From Actinoplanes regularis (GTDB taxonomy: Bacteria > Actinomycetota > Actinomycetes > Mycobacteriales > Micromonosporaceae): a stretch of DNA of 64,000 bases. Every line of letters starts with the position of its first letter. Position 1 is the stretch's first letter. The stretch spans positions 1 through 64,000 of the forward strand of contig NZ_FZNR01000022.1 of assembly GCF_900188005.1 (NCBI RefSeq). Direction: 5' to 3'. The position numbers and the translations under genes were made by a program. The notes beneath the pieces were generated by a model. It did no database searches. It was not told the origin of the DNA and saw only the letters and a list, made by a program, of their open reading frames with translations. Of the stretch, positions 41,664 through 50,594 are shown one piece after another.

Positions 41664-41706
41664 CCGCCACTGTGGCCGTGACCGGACCCATGGGCCACAG
41701 TGGCGG
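41664..41706. terminator. Inverted repeat downstream of the acid phosphatase gene
   Basis: Perfect 14-bp arms (CCGCCACTGTGGCC and GGCCACAGTGGCGG) around a 15-nt loop, lying between the stop of the phosphatase at 41713 and the start of the hydrolase at 41619 on the same strand. It may end the phosphatase transcript; its position just upstream of the hydrolase start could also make it an operator. Confidence 0.6.
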
Positions 41707-41712
41707 GCGCGA

Positions 41713-43632
41713 TCAGTGGGCGATACGCAGCCCGGACTTCCGCTTCAGCGTGATCCGGTCGATCTCCTTGTACGGCTTGTGACTGCCGGGCAGGGCGTCG
41801 GCGAGCGTGCGTACGGTCAGCGTGGTGCTGTCACCGGCCTTGTCCGGCGGGACGACGTCGACCGCGATGAACGCGTACCCGTCGTAGCGGACCTGTGACC
41901 ACTCCACGGCCTCCGGCACCCGCTCGCCCGTCGGCGCGGCCTTGTCCTTCTTCGGCTTGTGCCGCTCCTTGGTCCAGAAGTAGCTGTTCGTCACGGTCGA
42001 GGTGGTGTTCTCCTTCCCGTTCGGCTTGTGCCCGCGATAACGCTCCCCTTCGGGCAGTTTCTGCTCACCCTTCGGGGTGACTCCTTTCGGTGGCGGCGCC
42101 TTCACGCCGGGCGCCGGGCGGAACGGGTAGCGTGCCCGTCCGCCGGAGCCGACGCAGACGTACGTCACCCCGTCCGTCTCCGGGTGCACCGTCGAGCGGT
42201 CCGGCGCCGCCCTGGTGCGCTTGCCGTGCCGGATCGGGTCGGTCCGCTCGAACAGGTGATTGTGGCCCTGCACGGCCAGGTCCACCTGGTACTTCGTGAA
42301 CAGCGGGTCGACCGCGGCGCGCACCCCGCCGTCCGAGGCGTGGTTGTGCGCGGTGGAGAACGCGCAGTGGTGGAAGAACGCCACGATGAAGTCCACTCCC
42401 GACCCGGGCTCCCGCCACCGTTTCAGCGTCTCGGTCAGCCACCGCACCTGCGCTCCGTCGGAGTAGCCGGTGTTGGTCTGCAGCTCCCAGGAGAGCTCGT
42501 TGGCGTCCAGCGAGATCAGCCCGACGTTGCCGTAGACGAAGCGGTAGACCGACGGGCAGTCCTTCGGCCCGTTGACCGGGAAGTCGAGGCGCTGCACGTG
42601 CCCGCCGTAGCCGTGGGTCGGGCTGCCGCCCAGGTAGGTCGTGTTGCCGTACATCGGTTCCATGTCGTGGTTGCCGGTGGCGAACATCCACGGGGTGAAC
42701 GCCGCCTGCGGCTCGATCTGGTTCAGGAACACGTCCCAGACGTACGGGTTGAACAGGTTCCGGCCGGCCGGTGCCTTCCCGGTCAGCAGCGCGGTGGTGT
42801 CGTCGGCCGGCAGCCCGGTCCCGGACGGGTTGGCGTAGCAGATGTCTCCGGCGAGCAGCGTGAACGCCGGCCGCTGGGTGCCCATCAGCCGGGTCATCGT
42901 GGCGGCCGGCGTCCGGTCGGTCGGCTTGTCGCCGGCGATCGGGTCGTCCTCCAGGTATCCGTTGTCGTCGAAGACCGCGTTCGGCCAGGTCCCGTTCGCC
43001 TGGGTGACCCGCGCCGGGTCCTGGTGCCAGGCGAACTTCGGGTCCTTCGGCGCGGTGTTCGTGCCGACGTCGGCGAACGCGGTGAAGGTGAACGGTTTCG
43101 CGGCCGCCGGGGCGGTGGTGAAGTGGGCGTCGCCGCTGACCGTGCCGTCGGAGAGCCGGACCCGGTAGTGGTAGACGGTGTCCGGCTTCAGCCCGGTGAT
43201 CTTCGCCTTGGCGTAGAACTGGCTGCCGACCGGGCCGCCGGGGATCGCGTACTGGCCGGTCAGGTGCCGGATTCCGGCCTCGACCTGGGTGCCGTACCGG
43301 TCGGGGGCGTCGCCGACGTCCACGAACGCGCGCAGCTTGGCCGGCAGCTTCCCGGTGTTGCTGACCAGTTGGGCGGTCACCGCCATCGCGTTGCGCGGCA
43401 CGTCGCCGGCCCCCGGTATGAACGACAGGTGCCGGCCGGAGACGACCACTCCGGCCTTCCCGGCGATGCCCCCGGCGAACGCGAAGGCGCGCTCCGCCAG
43501 CCGGAACTGTTCGAGGGCGTACCCGCCGAGGCCGGCCGTCATCGCCGTCAGCAGCAGCGATCGCCGGGTCACCGGCTGCCGGGAGAGGAGTTCGTGGTTG
43601 CGTTCGCTGAAGTCGTCGACCGTAAAAGTCAC
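41713..43632 (-). CDS. Exported purple-acid-phosphatase-like metallophosphoesterase
   Basis: 639 residues. Residues 20-50 hold a twin-arginine signal (VTRRSLLLTAMTAGLGGYAL). An N-terminal fibronectin-III-like domain (about 60-160, ITGLKPDTVYHYRVRLSDGT) is followed by the metallophosphoesterase domain: FTAFADVG, LLAGDICYAN (GD motif), FATGNHDMEP (GNHD), FFHHCAFSTAHN and QGHNHLFERT (GHxH). These supply the metal ligands of purple acid phosphatases. It likely hydrolyses phosphate esters outside the membrane. No pho box was recognised. Confidence 0.88.
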   Translation of the reverse strand: MTFTVDDFSERNHELLSRQPVTRRSLLLTAMTAGLGGYALEQFRLAERAFAFAGGIAGKAGVVVSGRHLSFIPGAGDVPRNAMAVTAQLVSNTGKLPAKLRAFVDVGDAPDRYGTQVEAGIRHLTGQYAIPGGPVGSQFYAKAKITGLKPDTVYHYRVRLSDGTVSGDAHFTTAPAAAKPFTFTAFADVGTNTAPKDPKFAWHQDPARVTQANGTWPNAVFDDNGYLEDDPIAGDKPTDRTPAATMTRLMGTQRPAFTLLAGDICYANPSGTGLPADDTTALLTGKAPAGRNLFNPYVWDVFLNQIEPQAAFTPWMFATGNHDMEPMYGNTTYLGGSPTHGYGGHVQRLDFPVNGPKDCPSVYRFVYGNVGLISLDANELSWELQTNTGYSDGAQVRWLTETLKRWREPGSGVDFIVAFFHHCAFSTAHNHASDGGVRAAVDPLFTKYQVDLAVQGHNHLFERTDPIRHGKRTRAAPDRSTVHPETDGVTYVCVGSGGRARYPFRPAPGVKAPPPKGVTPKGEQKLPEGERYRGHKPNGKENTTSTVTNSYFWTKERHKPKKDKAAPTGERVPEAVEWSQVRYDGYAFIAVDVVPPDKAGDSTTLTVRTLADALPGSHKPYKEIDRITLKRKSGLRIAH

Positions 43633-43642
43633 AAAACGAACG

Positions 43643-45037
43643 CTAACCGTCCAAGAGGCGCTTTTTCTGGATCTTACCCATGGCGTTGCGCGGCAAACTG
43701 GTCACCAAATGAACTGTCCTAGGTCGTTTGTGCGTGGCCAGGCGCTCGGCCACGAAAGTGATCAGCTCCTCCGGTGTCACCGGGTCGGCCACCACGAACG
43801 CGGTCACCTGCTCGCCGAGATCAAGATGCGGGGTGCCGACGACGGCGGCCTCGTGCACCGCCGGGTGCAGCAGCAGCGCGTCCTCCACCTCGCCGGCGCC
43901 GATCCGGTAGCCGCCACTCTTGATCAGGTCGGTGGAGGCGCGGCCGACGATCCGGTGCCAGCCGTCCGGGCCGATCGTCGCCACGTCCCCGGTCGGGTAC
44001 CAGCCGTCGATCAGCTCGGCCGGCCGGACACCGCCCGTGCGCAGGTAGCCGTCGAGCAGGGTGGGTCCGCAGACCTGGAGCAGGCCGATGCTGACCCCGT
44101 CGTCCGGAAGCGGATCGCCGACCTCGTCGACGATCCGGGTGTGGATGCCGTCGAGCGGGAGGCCGACGTGGCCGGCGCGGCGTTCGCCGTCGGCGCGGGC
44201 GCTGACCGTGATCAGGGTCTCGGTCATGCCGTAGCGCTCGATCGGGGCCTGCCCGGTCAGCCCGGCGAGCGCGTCGAAGACCGGGACGGGCAGGGCGGCG
44301 CTGCCGGAGACGAGCAGGCGGGCATCGCGTAGCGCGCGCGCCGCCGTGGGGGCGCCGGCGATCCGGGACCAGACCGTCGGGACGCCGAAGTACATGGTGC
44401 CGGGGTTCGCGGCGTACGCCTCAGGGGTCGGTCTTCCGGTGTGGATCAGGCGCGAGCCGATCCGTAGCGGGCCCAGGACGCCGAGCACCAGGCCGTGGAC
44501 GTGGTAGAGCGGCAGCCCGTGGACCAGCGTGTCGCCGGCGGTCCACTGCCAGGCCGCGGCCAGGGCGTCCAGGTCGGCGGCGAGCGCGGCGCGCGACAGG
44601 ACGACGCCCTTCGGGGCGCCGGTCGTTCCGCTGGTGTAGAGCACGAGCGCGGGCAGGCCGGGGTCCGGCTCCGGCGGCACGCTGCCGGGCCGCACCCCAC
44701 TGATCCTCCGCACCGGTACGGCGGAGGAGCCGGCCGCCCCGGGATCGTCGGAGAGGATCAGCTCGGCACCGGAGTCGGTGAGGATGTGCGCGCGCTCCAA
44801 CTCGCCGGCGTCCGGCGGGATCGGGACGATCGGCACGCCCGCGAGCAGGGCGGCCGTCACCGCGACCACCGTGGGCAGTCCGGGCGCCGCGTGCACCGCG
44901 ACGATCCGGGCTCCGGTCAACTGGGCGGCCAGCCCGGCCGCCCAGCCGAGCAGGTCGTCGCGACCGACCTTCTGGTCCGGGGTGACCACGAAGTCGGCTC
45001 GGTCGGCGTCCGCGAGCAACGCGGAGAGCAGAGGCAT
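43643..45037 (-). CDS. Acyl-CoA synthetase, malonyl-CoA synthetase (MatB)-like
   Basis: 464 residues. AMP-binding enzyme with LVLYTSGTTGAPKGVVLSRA (P-loop, Y134-G144), the core motif IERYGMTETLITVSARADGE, WYPTGDVATI and the C-terminal GRASTDLIKSGGYRIGAGEV with the catalytic Lys in LPRNAMGKIQKK. Close resemblance to Streptomyces MatB (WQWT-x5-V-GLPL-HVHGLVLG, ARLLVSGSAALPV) suggests it makes malonyl-CoA or methylmalonyl-CoA from free acids and could feed fatty acid or polyketide synthesis. The start sits 10 nt beyond the neighbouring phosphatase. Confidence 0.85.
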   Translation of the reverse strand: MPLLSALLADADRADFVVTPDQKVGRDDLLGWAAGLAAQLTGARIVAVHAAPGLPTVVAVTAALLAGVPIVPIPPDAGELERAHILTDSGAELILSDDPGAAGSSAVPVRRISGVRPGSVPPEPDPGLPALVLYTSGTTGAPKGVVLSRAALAADLDALAAAWQWTAGDTLVHGLPLYHVHGLVLGVLGPLRIGSRLIHTGRPTPEAYAANPGTMYFGVPTVWSRIAGAPTAARALRDARLLVSGSAALPVPVFDALAGLTGQAPIERYGMTETLITVSARADGERRAGHVGLPLDGIHTRIVDEVGDPLPDDGVSIGLLQVCGPTLLDGYLRTGGVRPAELIDGWYPTGDVATIGPDGWHRIVGRASTDLIKSGGYRIGAGEVEDALLLHPAVHEAAVVGTPHLDLGEQVTAFVVADPVTPEELITFVAERLATHKRPRTVHLVTSLPRNAMGKIQKKRLLDG

Positions 45038-45103
45038 GCGTGGATCATGCCAGTCTTCGCTGAGTACCTCCCGCCTCCGACGGGCAGCGTGGCGCGGTTT
45101 AGC

Positions 45104-45526
45104 TCACAGACCCAGGATCGCCGGGTCGGCGGCGACGGCGCGCAGGCGGGCGGCCGGGTCGGGGGCCAGCCGGCGGGTCGCGCGGTCCAGGACACCGCAG
45201 ACGCTGGTCAGCTTGGCGACCGGGGTGCCGTCGGCGCGGGTGTAGTCCTGCTCGACCTGGAACGTCTTGCCCTCGCCCCAGACGAAGCGGCAGGTGACGT
45301 CGACCTCGTCGCCGTCGCGCAGCTCCTTGAGGTAGCGGATGGTGGTCTCCAGGACGACCGGGCCGACGCCCGCCTCGACCAGCACGTTCGCGTTGATGCC
45401 GGCGGCGTGGAAGCACTCCCACCGGGAGTGTTCGCCGTACTGGATGTAGACGGCCTGGTTCACGTGGCCCTGGATGTCGAGCTCGTAGCCACGGACACCG
45501 ATGCGGATCTGGAAGACGTCGGACAT
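45104..45526 (-). CDS. Hotdog-fold acyl-CoA thioesterase (4HBT/YbgC type)
   Basis: 140 residues from the ATG at 45526. The active-site motif YELDIQGHVNQAVYIQYGEH (D-x-x-GHVN) and WECFHAAGINANVLVEAGVG are typical of the 4-hydroxybenzoyl-CoA thioesterase group. RYLKELRDGDEVDVTCRFVW follows. Probably hydrolyses an acyl-CoA. Its neighbour makes acyl-CoA esters, and both are on the minus strand 66 bp apart, so they may form a transcript. Substrate not known. Confidence 0.88.
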   Translation of the reverse strand: MSDVFQIRIGVRGYELDIQGHVNQAVYIQYGEHSRWECFHAAGINANVLVEAGVGPVVLETTIRYLKELRDGDEVDVTCRFVWGEGKTFQVEQDYTRADGTPVAKLTSVCGVLDRATRRLAPDPAARLRAVAADPAILGL

Positions 45527-45692
45527 GGGCACGACGATATTCGGTTGCCGCACGGAAGGTGATCCGGAAGAGTGCCCGGCATGACGTACTGATGCCGCCA
45601 CCCAGGTCCCTTTCTTCGCGCGCCCCCGGCCCGGTCCCGCACCGTGGCGGTCGTTGGCCGCGCGGCCGCTTTCCGTGGAAAGAGCATCCGTT

Positions 45693-46799
45693 TTGTCTGA
45701 TCAGTCCCTGTCTGCGACTGTGTCCATTTTCGCCTCACCCACCAGCTGGATCGAGTCCGGCGCGCTCGACCAGTGCCGCCAGGTCGCCGCGCTGCCCGGC
45801 ATGCGGCACGTGGCCGGCATGCCCGACCTGCACCCCGGCAAGGGCGCCCCGATCGGCGCCGCCATGACCTCGTCCGTGCTCTACCCGTTCCTGGTCGGCT
45901 CGGACATCGGCTGCGGCATCGCGGTCTTCCCGTTCAAGCTCAAGCGCCCCGTGCCGGAGAAGCTCGCCACGCGCTTCCCCGACCTGGACGTACCCGACCG
46001 TTCTTTTTTCGACGAGGCCGACGTTCCCGCTGGCTGTACCGACAGTCTGGGTACCGTCGGCCGTGGCAATCACTTCGTCGAACTGGCGCGAGTCGGCACC
46101 GTGTTCGATATTGATCACGCCGATCGGCTCGGGCTCGCCGGCGGCGACCTGGTGCTGATCGTGCACAGCGGCTCGCGCGGGCTCGGCGAGCGGATCCTGC
46201 GCGCGCACACCGAGGTGCACGGCGCCGGCCCGGCCGAGGATCCGGCGGCCTACCTCGCGGCGCACGACGACGCGGTGCGCTGGGGTTCGCTCAACCGGCG
46301 GGTCATGGCGGCCCGCGTCGCCGACGCCCTCGGCGCCGAGCACGAGCCGCCGATCGTGGACGAGTGCCACAACTCGGTGGAGGTCCGTGACGGCCTCTAC
46401 CTGCATCGCAAGGGCGCCGCCAACGGCGACGGGCGCGACGTGCTGGTCGCGGGCACCCGGGGGACGCCGTCGTTCCTGGTGGCCGGGCACGCCGGCGCGG
46501 ACGCCGGCTACTCCGTGGCGCACGGCGCCGGGCGCAAGATGTCCCGGGCCGACGCGCTGCGGCGCGGCAAGGCCAAGCACACCGTCGAAGAGCTTCGGCG
46601 TACGCCGGTGGGCTCGCTCGTGGTCTGCGGCGACCGGCAGTTGCTCTTCGAGGAGGCGCCGACCGCCTACAAGCGCATCGAGCAGGTGATCGGCGACCTG
46701 GTCGAGCACGGTCTGGCCACGAAGGTGGTCAGCACGGTTCCGCTGGTGACGTACAAGACCGCGGACGTCGAGCCGCGCCGGCGCGGAGGGCGGCGATGA
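45693..46799 (+). CDS. rtcB: RtcB-family RNA ligase (RtcB2 type)
   Basis: It joins 2',3'-cyclic phosphate (or 3'-P) and 5'-OH RNA ends using GTP and Mn2+. 368 residues from the TTG at 45693, which has GGAAAGAG 8 nt upstream; the frame is open from 45654. Active-site motifs are complete: DIGCG with C74, GRGNHFVEL (N126, H127), VHSGSRGLG (H158), ECHNSVE (H226) and HGAGRKMSR with H277, the guanylylated histidine. The gene overlaps prfH by ATGA. It is shorter than classic RtcB (about 400) and matches the subgroup encoded with PrfH. In E. coli this pair repairs 16S rRNA cut at the decoding centre. It is divergent from the thioesterase. Confidence 0.92.
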   Translation: MSDQSLSATVSIFASPTSWIESGALDQCRQVAALPGMRHVAGMPDLHPGKGAPIGAAMTSSVLYPFLVGSDIGCGIAVFPFKLKRPVPEKLATRFPDLDVPDRSFFDEADVPAGCTDSLGTVGRGNHFVELARVGTVFDIDHADRLGLAGGDLVLIVHSGSRGLGERILRAHTEVHGAGPAEDPAAYLAAHDDAVRWGSLNRRVMAARVADALGAEHEPPIVDECHNSVEVRDGLYLHRKGAANGDGRDVLVAGTRGTPSFLVAGHAGADAGYSVAHGAGRKMSRADALRRGKAKHTVEELRRTPVGSLVVCGDRQLLFEEAPTAYKRIEQVIGDLVEHGLATKVVSTVPLVTYKTADVEPRRRGGRR

Positions 46800-47404
46800 G
46801 CGCGCACCTGCTGATGTCGGCCGGGCGCGGGCCACAGGAGTGCTCGTGGGCGCTCGCCCAGCTGTTGCGGCGGCTGGAAGCGGACGCCCGCGGCCGGGCC
46901 GTCACCGTCGAGCGGGTGGAGACGGTCACGGGGGAGCGGCCCGGAACGTTCCGCTCGGTGCTGCTGCGGCTCTCCGGCGACGCGGCGGCCGAGTTCGCCG
47001 CGTCCTGGACCGGCACGCTGTGCTGGCAGGCTCCGAGCCCGTACCGGACCGGCCCCGGCCGCAAGAACTGGTACGTGACCGCCCAGCCCTGTGAGGTCGG
47101 CGCCCCGCACACGGCCTTCGCCGAGTCCGACGTGGACGTGGTCGGGGTCCGCACCGGCGGCCCGGGCGGCCAGCACCGCAACAAGGCGAGCACCGCGGTC
47201 CGCGCCACCCACCGCCCCACCGGAGCGGTCGTGGTCGTCGACACCGAACGCCAGTTCACCCTCAACCGCCGGATCGCCCTGCGCCTGCTGCGCGAACGCC
47301 TGGAACAGGCCGACGCGGACGCGGGACAGGAGACGATCACCGCCCGCTGGCGCGTGCACGACGACCTGGTGCGTGGCAACCCCACGCGGGTGTGCCGGCC
47401 GTGA
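46796..47404 (+). CDS. prfH: Peptide chain release factor homologue PrfH
   Basis: 202 residues overlapping rtcB by ATGA. The class I release factor catalytic motif GGPGGQHRNK (residues 121-130) is complete, and the KASTAVRATHRPTGAVV that follows is typical. There is no stop-codon-reading domain as in RF1/RF2. The N-terminal 95 residues are the PrfH-specific part (MSAHLLMSAGRGPQECSWAL, WTGTLCWQAPSPYR). PrfH releases nascent chains from ribosomes whose 16S rRNA was cleaved near A1493, giving RtcB access to seal the break. Tight coupling with rtcB supports this. Confidence 0.92.
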   Translation: MSAHLLMSAGRGPQECSWALAQLLRRLEADARGRAVTVERVETVTGERPGTFRSVLLRLSGDAAAEFAASWTGTLCWQAPSPYRTGPGRKNWYVTAQPCEVGAPHTAFAESDVDVVGVRTGGPGGQHRNKASTAVRATHRPTGAVVVVDTERQFTLNRRIALRLLRERLEQADADAGQETITARWRVHDDLVRGNPTRVCRP

Positions 47405-47504
47405 GCCCGGGCGGCGATGATCTGGAACTTCCACCGTGTGGCCCTGTCCGTGCAGCCACTGATCTGTCAGGCTCGATGAAGCCTGTCGACCGTGGGAGTG
47501 ACCG

Positions 47505-48425
47505 TTGTTCGAGTTGGGTGAGGACGAGGCTGTGGTGGAGCCGTCGTCCATCGAGCTGTTGATTTTCCCGACCAGCTCAGGGAAGCGGATCGGCGAGCCC
47601 GAACCGCGATCGGGCCCGCTCCTCTTCGGTCTCTCGCGCATGCTCCGGCAGGAGGAGCTGGAGCGGCAGGGCCTCGACGTCGAGGCCCGGCCGCTGCGCG
47701 GCTACCCGCTCCGCTTCTCCAGCGCCCGTTCCGTCCGCCCGGAGTACCACACCGTGGTGCTGCCGGCGGCCGGTCTCGACGACGACCGGGCCGGCACCTA
47801 CGGTCTCGGGCTGATGTTCCCCCCGAACACCGTGCACGCGCTGAACTCGACGTCGACCGAGGCGGCCGGCACCTGCGAGCTGACCCCGGTCGATCACGTG
47901 CACATCCGGATCGCGGAGGTGCCGGAGGACGACCCGCTCGGCTCCGCCCGGGTGACGCGGATCCTCGCCGGTGCCCGGCCCGGTCAGGACAACTCCGGGG
48001 TCGTCCGCGAACTGCGGGCCGCGCTCGGGGAGCCGGGCGGCAACGGCCGCTCCCGGTCGCGCGCGAGCTGCGTGACGGAGATCCACCGGGCCGGGACGGT
48101 GGTGCTGGGCGACGACGCCCTGACGAGTCTCGACCCCCGGTTCGTGCTGGAGCGCACGATCATCCCGGCCGGTGTGCTGCTCGCCGGCGACGACCTCCTG
48201 GCCCGTCGGTATGTCGACCTGGTCGCCGGCGGCAGCGACGACCCCGAGGCCCTCGTCGTCTTCCTCAGCGACCTGGTCGGCGTCGCCGCGAGCACCACGA
48301 TCGAGAACCTGCTGGGATACGCCGACGGGCTGCTCCAGCAACGCGCCAGCCTGCTCGGGCTCTTCGGCCTGGTGGCCGCCGGCAACGCCAGCAGCATCCT
48401 GGTCGGCGCCGCGCCCGCGGCCTGA
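47505..48425 (+). CDS. Hypothetical protein, 306 residues
   Basis: Not recognised. TTG start with GGGAG 6 nt upstream. Residues 1-210 look like a beta-rich domain with VDHVHIRIAEVPEDDPLGS. Residues 210-306 look helical (LLARRYVDLVAGGSDDPEAL, VGVAASTTIENLLGYADGLL, LFGLVAAGNASSILVGAA). No signal peptide or membrane anchor at the N-terminus; the final helix is hydrophobic. It starts 100 bp after prfH on the same strand, but nothing beyond position links it to RNA repair. Confidence 0.6.
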   Translation: MFELGEDEAVVEPSSIELLIFPTSSGKRIGEPEPRSGPLLFGLSRMLRQEELERQGLDVEARPLRGYPLRFSSARSVRPEYHTVVLPAAGLDDDRAGTYGLGLMFPPNTVHALNSTSTEAAGTCELTPVDHVHIRIAEVPEDDPLGSARVTRILAGARPGQDNSGVVRELRAALGEPGGNGRSRSRASCVTEIHRAGTVVLGDDALTSLDPRFVLERTIIPAGVLLAGDDLLARRYVDLVAGGSDDPEALVVFLSDLVGVAASTTIENLLGYADGLLQQRASLLGLFGLVAAGNASSILVGAAPAA

Positions 48426-48457
48426 ACCCCGGGCGGCGGGCACGGGCGCGGTGGAGA

Positions 48458-49663
48458 TCAGGCGAGGCCGGTGAACCAGCGGGCGATCCGGGGGACGGCC
48501 AGCAGTTCGGAGCCCTCGTGCACCATCCCGCTGTAGGACGTGTCCACGCCGACGTCGACGACCGGGACGCGCACGCCGCGCGCGGCGAACGACGACCGGC
48601 AGGCCGTGGTGTTGCCGTTGACGGCCTGCTCGTCGCCGGGGCTGAGGTAGAGCCGCAGCGGCATGCCGGGCGCCCACTCGCAGACGCTGTCCGCCTCCCG
48701 CAGCGCCGCCGCGAACCGGGCCTGCGGATTCAGCAGCAGGTCACGGCCGCGCGGCGTGAGCAGGGCGTCGACCGACTCGGGGGCGCCGGCGAGCACCTCC
48801 TCGCCGGGGTGGCTCGCGTCCAGCAGATCACCGATGCCGGCATGGTCCGCGGTGAACACGTCGCGGGGATCGCGGTAGATGTCGTGCAGCCGGTCATAGG
48901 AGGTCAGCAGGTACGCCAGGTAGACGCCGGCGAGCCGGGGCTGTACCTCCGGGGTGAACGTGGCCGGGATCTCCACCCGCCGCATGGCGTAGGCGCCGCT
49001 GATCGGGGCGACCGCGGCCGCCCGGAACCACGGGTCGGCGCCGTCCTGCAGCGCCCGGGCCAGCCCCAGGGCGGCCGACGCGCCCTGCGAGAACCCGGAG
49101 ACGTAGACCTCCCGGTCCAGGCGGACGCCCTGCCGCGCGGCGACCGTGCGGGCCGCCCGGAGCAGGTCCAGCGAGGCGCTGGTCTCGGTGGGCACGTCCA
49201 TCCACGGGTGCGGTCCGGTGCCGGCGCCGAGCCCGAGGTAGTCGGGTGCGACCGCGGCGAAACCGGCGGAGGCGAACGTGATCGCGGGGCCGGTCAGGAA
49301 GGTGTCGCCGACGGCGACCGACGGGGCGTCACCGCGGTACACCGACGTGCCGTGGGCGAACGAGACCGTCCGCAGGTGGTGGGCGTCGTTGATCGGCAGC
49401 ACCAGGAGGCCGCTGGCTGTGGTGGGCCGTCCGTGCGCGTCGTTCGTACGGTAGATCAGTTGATAGAGGCGTACGCCGAATCGATTCGTCTCGGCGGTGA
49501 AGTGGCCGGCCGTGAGCACGGCGTCGACCTCGGCCCGGGTTTCGTAGGTCGCGATGGGCCGGGCGGTGGGCGACGAGGGGCTGGCGGCGGCCGGCGCCGC
49601 GAGCGCCACGGCCGCGACGGCAGTGCACAGGACTGCCGCGATGATCCTGTTGAATGTCCGCAC
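48458..49663 (-). CDS. Secreted lipase-like alpha/beta-hydrolase
   Basis: 401 residues from the GTG at 49663; longer in-frame starts up to 49939 would precede a good signal peptide (VRTFNRIIAAVLCTAVAAVA, cleaved after APAAA), so the GTG is preferred. The nucleophile elbow GFSQGASAALGLARAL, the preceding APDYLGLGAGTGPHPWMDVP, Asp in YLSPGDEQAV and His in MVHEGSELLA fit the fungal/actinobacterial secretory lipase (LIP, PF03583) family. Probably extracellular ester or lipid hydrolysis. Confidence 0.85.
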   Translation of the reverse strand: MRTFNRIIAAVLCTAVAAVALAAPAAASPSSPTARPIATYETRAEVDAVLTAGHFTAETNRFGVRLYQLIYRTNDAHGRPTTASGLLVLPINDAHHLRTVSFAHGTSVYRGDAPSVAVGDTFLTGPAITFASAGFAAVAPDYLGLGAGTGPHPWMDVPTETSASLDLLRAARTVAARQGVRLDREVYVSGFSQGASAALGLARALQDGADPWFRAAAVAPISGAYAMRRVEIPATFTPEVQPRLAGVYLAYLLTSYDRLHDIYRDPRDVFTADHAGIGDLLDASHPGEEVLAGAPESVDALLTPRGRDLLLNPQARFAAALREADSVCEWAPGMPLRLYLSPGDEQAVNGNTTACRSSFAARGVRVPVVDVGVDTSYSGMVHEGSELLAVPRIARWFTGLA

Positions 49664-49829
49664 AGGAACGACGCTATTGACCGCCCCGGTCCGGCACGAT
49701 CCCGCTGGCGCCAGTCCCGGGGGTGGTACTGGCCCCACCACGGACCGGCGTGACGCGCGATTTCCGCACGGGAATGCGAGGTCCGATCGCCGCCAGATCG
49801 GGCCCCTTTCTTTCGGCAGGATTCTCGGC

Positions 49830-50573
49830 ATGGGAAAAACGATCGAGGGCAAGGTGGCATTCGTCAGCGGTGGGAGCCGGGGCATCGGTGCGGCTGTCGC
49901 GCTGCGGCTGGCGAGCGAGGGCGCCGACGTGGCGATCACTTTTCAGCAGAACAAGGACCGGGCCGAGGAGGTCGTCGAACTGATTCGGCGACAGGGCCGG
50001 CGGGCCGTCGCGGTGCGGGCCGACAGTGCCGACCCGGACGCGCTGGTCGACGCCCTGAACGGGACGGTCACCGAATTCGGGCGGCTGGACATCCTGGTCA
50101 ACAACGCCGCGGCGTTCCCGGTCGGCCCGATCGAGCAGTTCGGGCCCGACGACCTCGATCAGACGATCGCGGTCAATGTGCGGGCGCCGTTCATCGCCGC
50201 GCAGACCGCGGTCCGGCACATGGAATCCGGCGGCAGGATCATCAACATCGGCAGCAACGTGGCTGTGCGCGCCGCCTTTCCCGGCTTCTCCCTGTATTCG
50301 ATGAGCAAGACGGCGCTGATCGGCCTGACCAAGGCGCTGGGCCGGGAGCTGGGACCGCGCGCGATCACGGTCAATCTGGTGAATCCGGGGCCGACCGACA
50401 CCGAGCTGAACCCGTCCGACGGGCCGATGGCCGAGACCGTCAACGGTTTCACCGCTGTCGGGCATTACGCGGATCCGGAGGACATCGCGGCGACCGTGGC
50501 GTTCCTGGCCGGTCCGGACGCCCGCTACATCACCGGCGCGACGGTGGACGTCGACGGGGGCTTCGCCGCTTGA
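49830..50573 (+). CDS. Short-chain dehydrogenase/reductase
   Basis: 247 residues from the ATG at 49830. Cofactor motif FVSGGSRGIGAAVA (TGxxxGIG variant with S), NNAAAFP (NNAG variant), catalytic S in NIGSNVAVRAAFPG and Y-x-x-x-K in YSMSKTALIG, and the C-terminal YITGATVDVDGG. A classical NADP(H)-preferring SDR resembling 3-oxoacyl reductases. It is divergent from the lipase gene; substrate unknown. Confidence 0.92.
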   Translation: MGKTIEGKVAFVSGGSRGIGAAVALRLASEGADVAITFQQNKDRAEEVVELIRRQGRRAVAVRADSADPDALVDALNGTVTEFGRLDILVNNAAAFPVGPIEQFGPDDLDQTIAVNVRAPFIAAQTAVRHMESGGRIINIGSNVAVRAAFPGFSLYSMSKTALIGLTKALGRELGPRAITVNLVNPGPTDTELNPSDGPMAETVNGFTAVGHYADPEDIAATVAFLAGPDARYITGATVDVDGGFAA

Positions 50574-50594
50574 TCACGCGATCCGGGATCGGGT

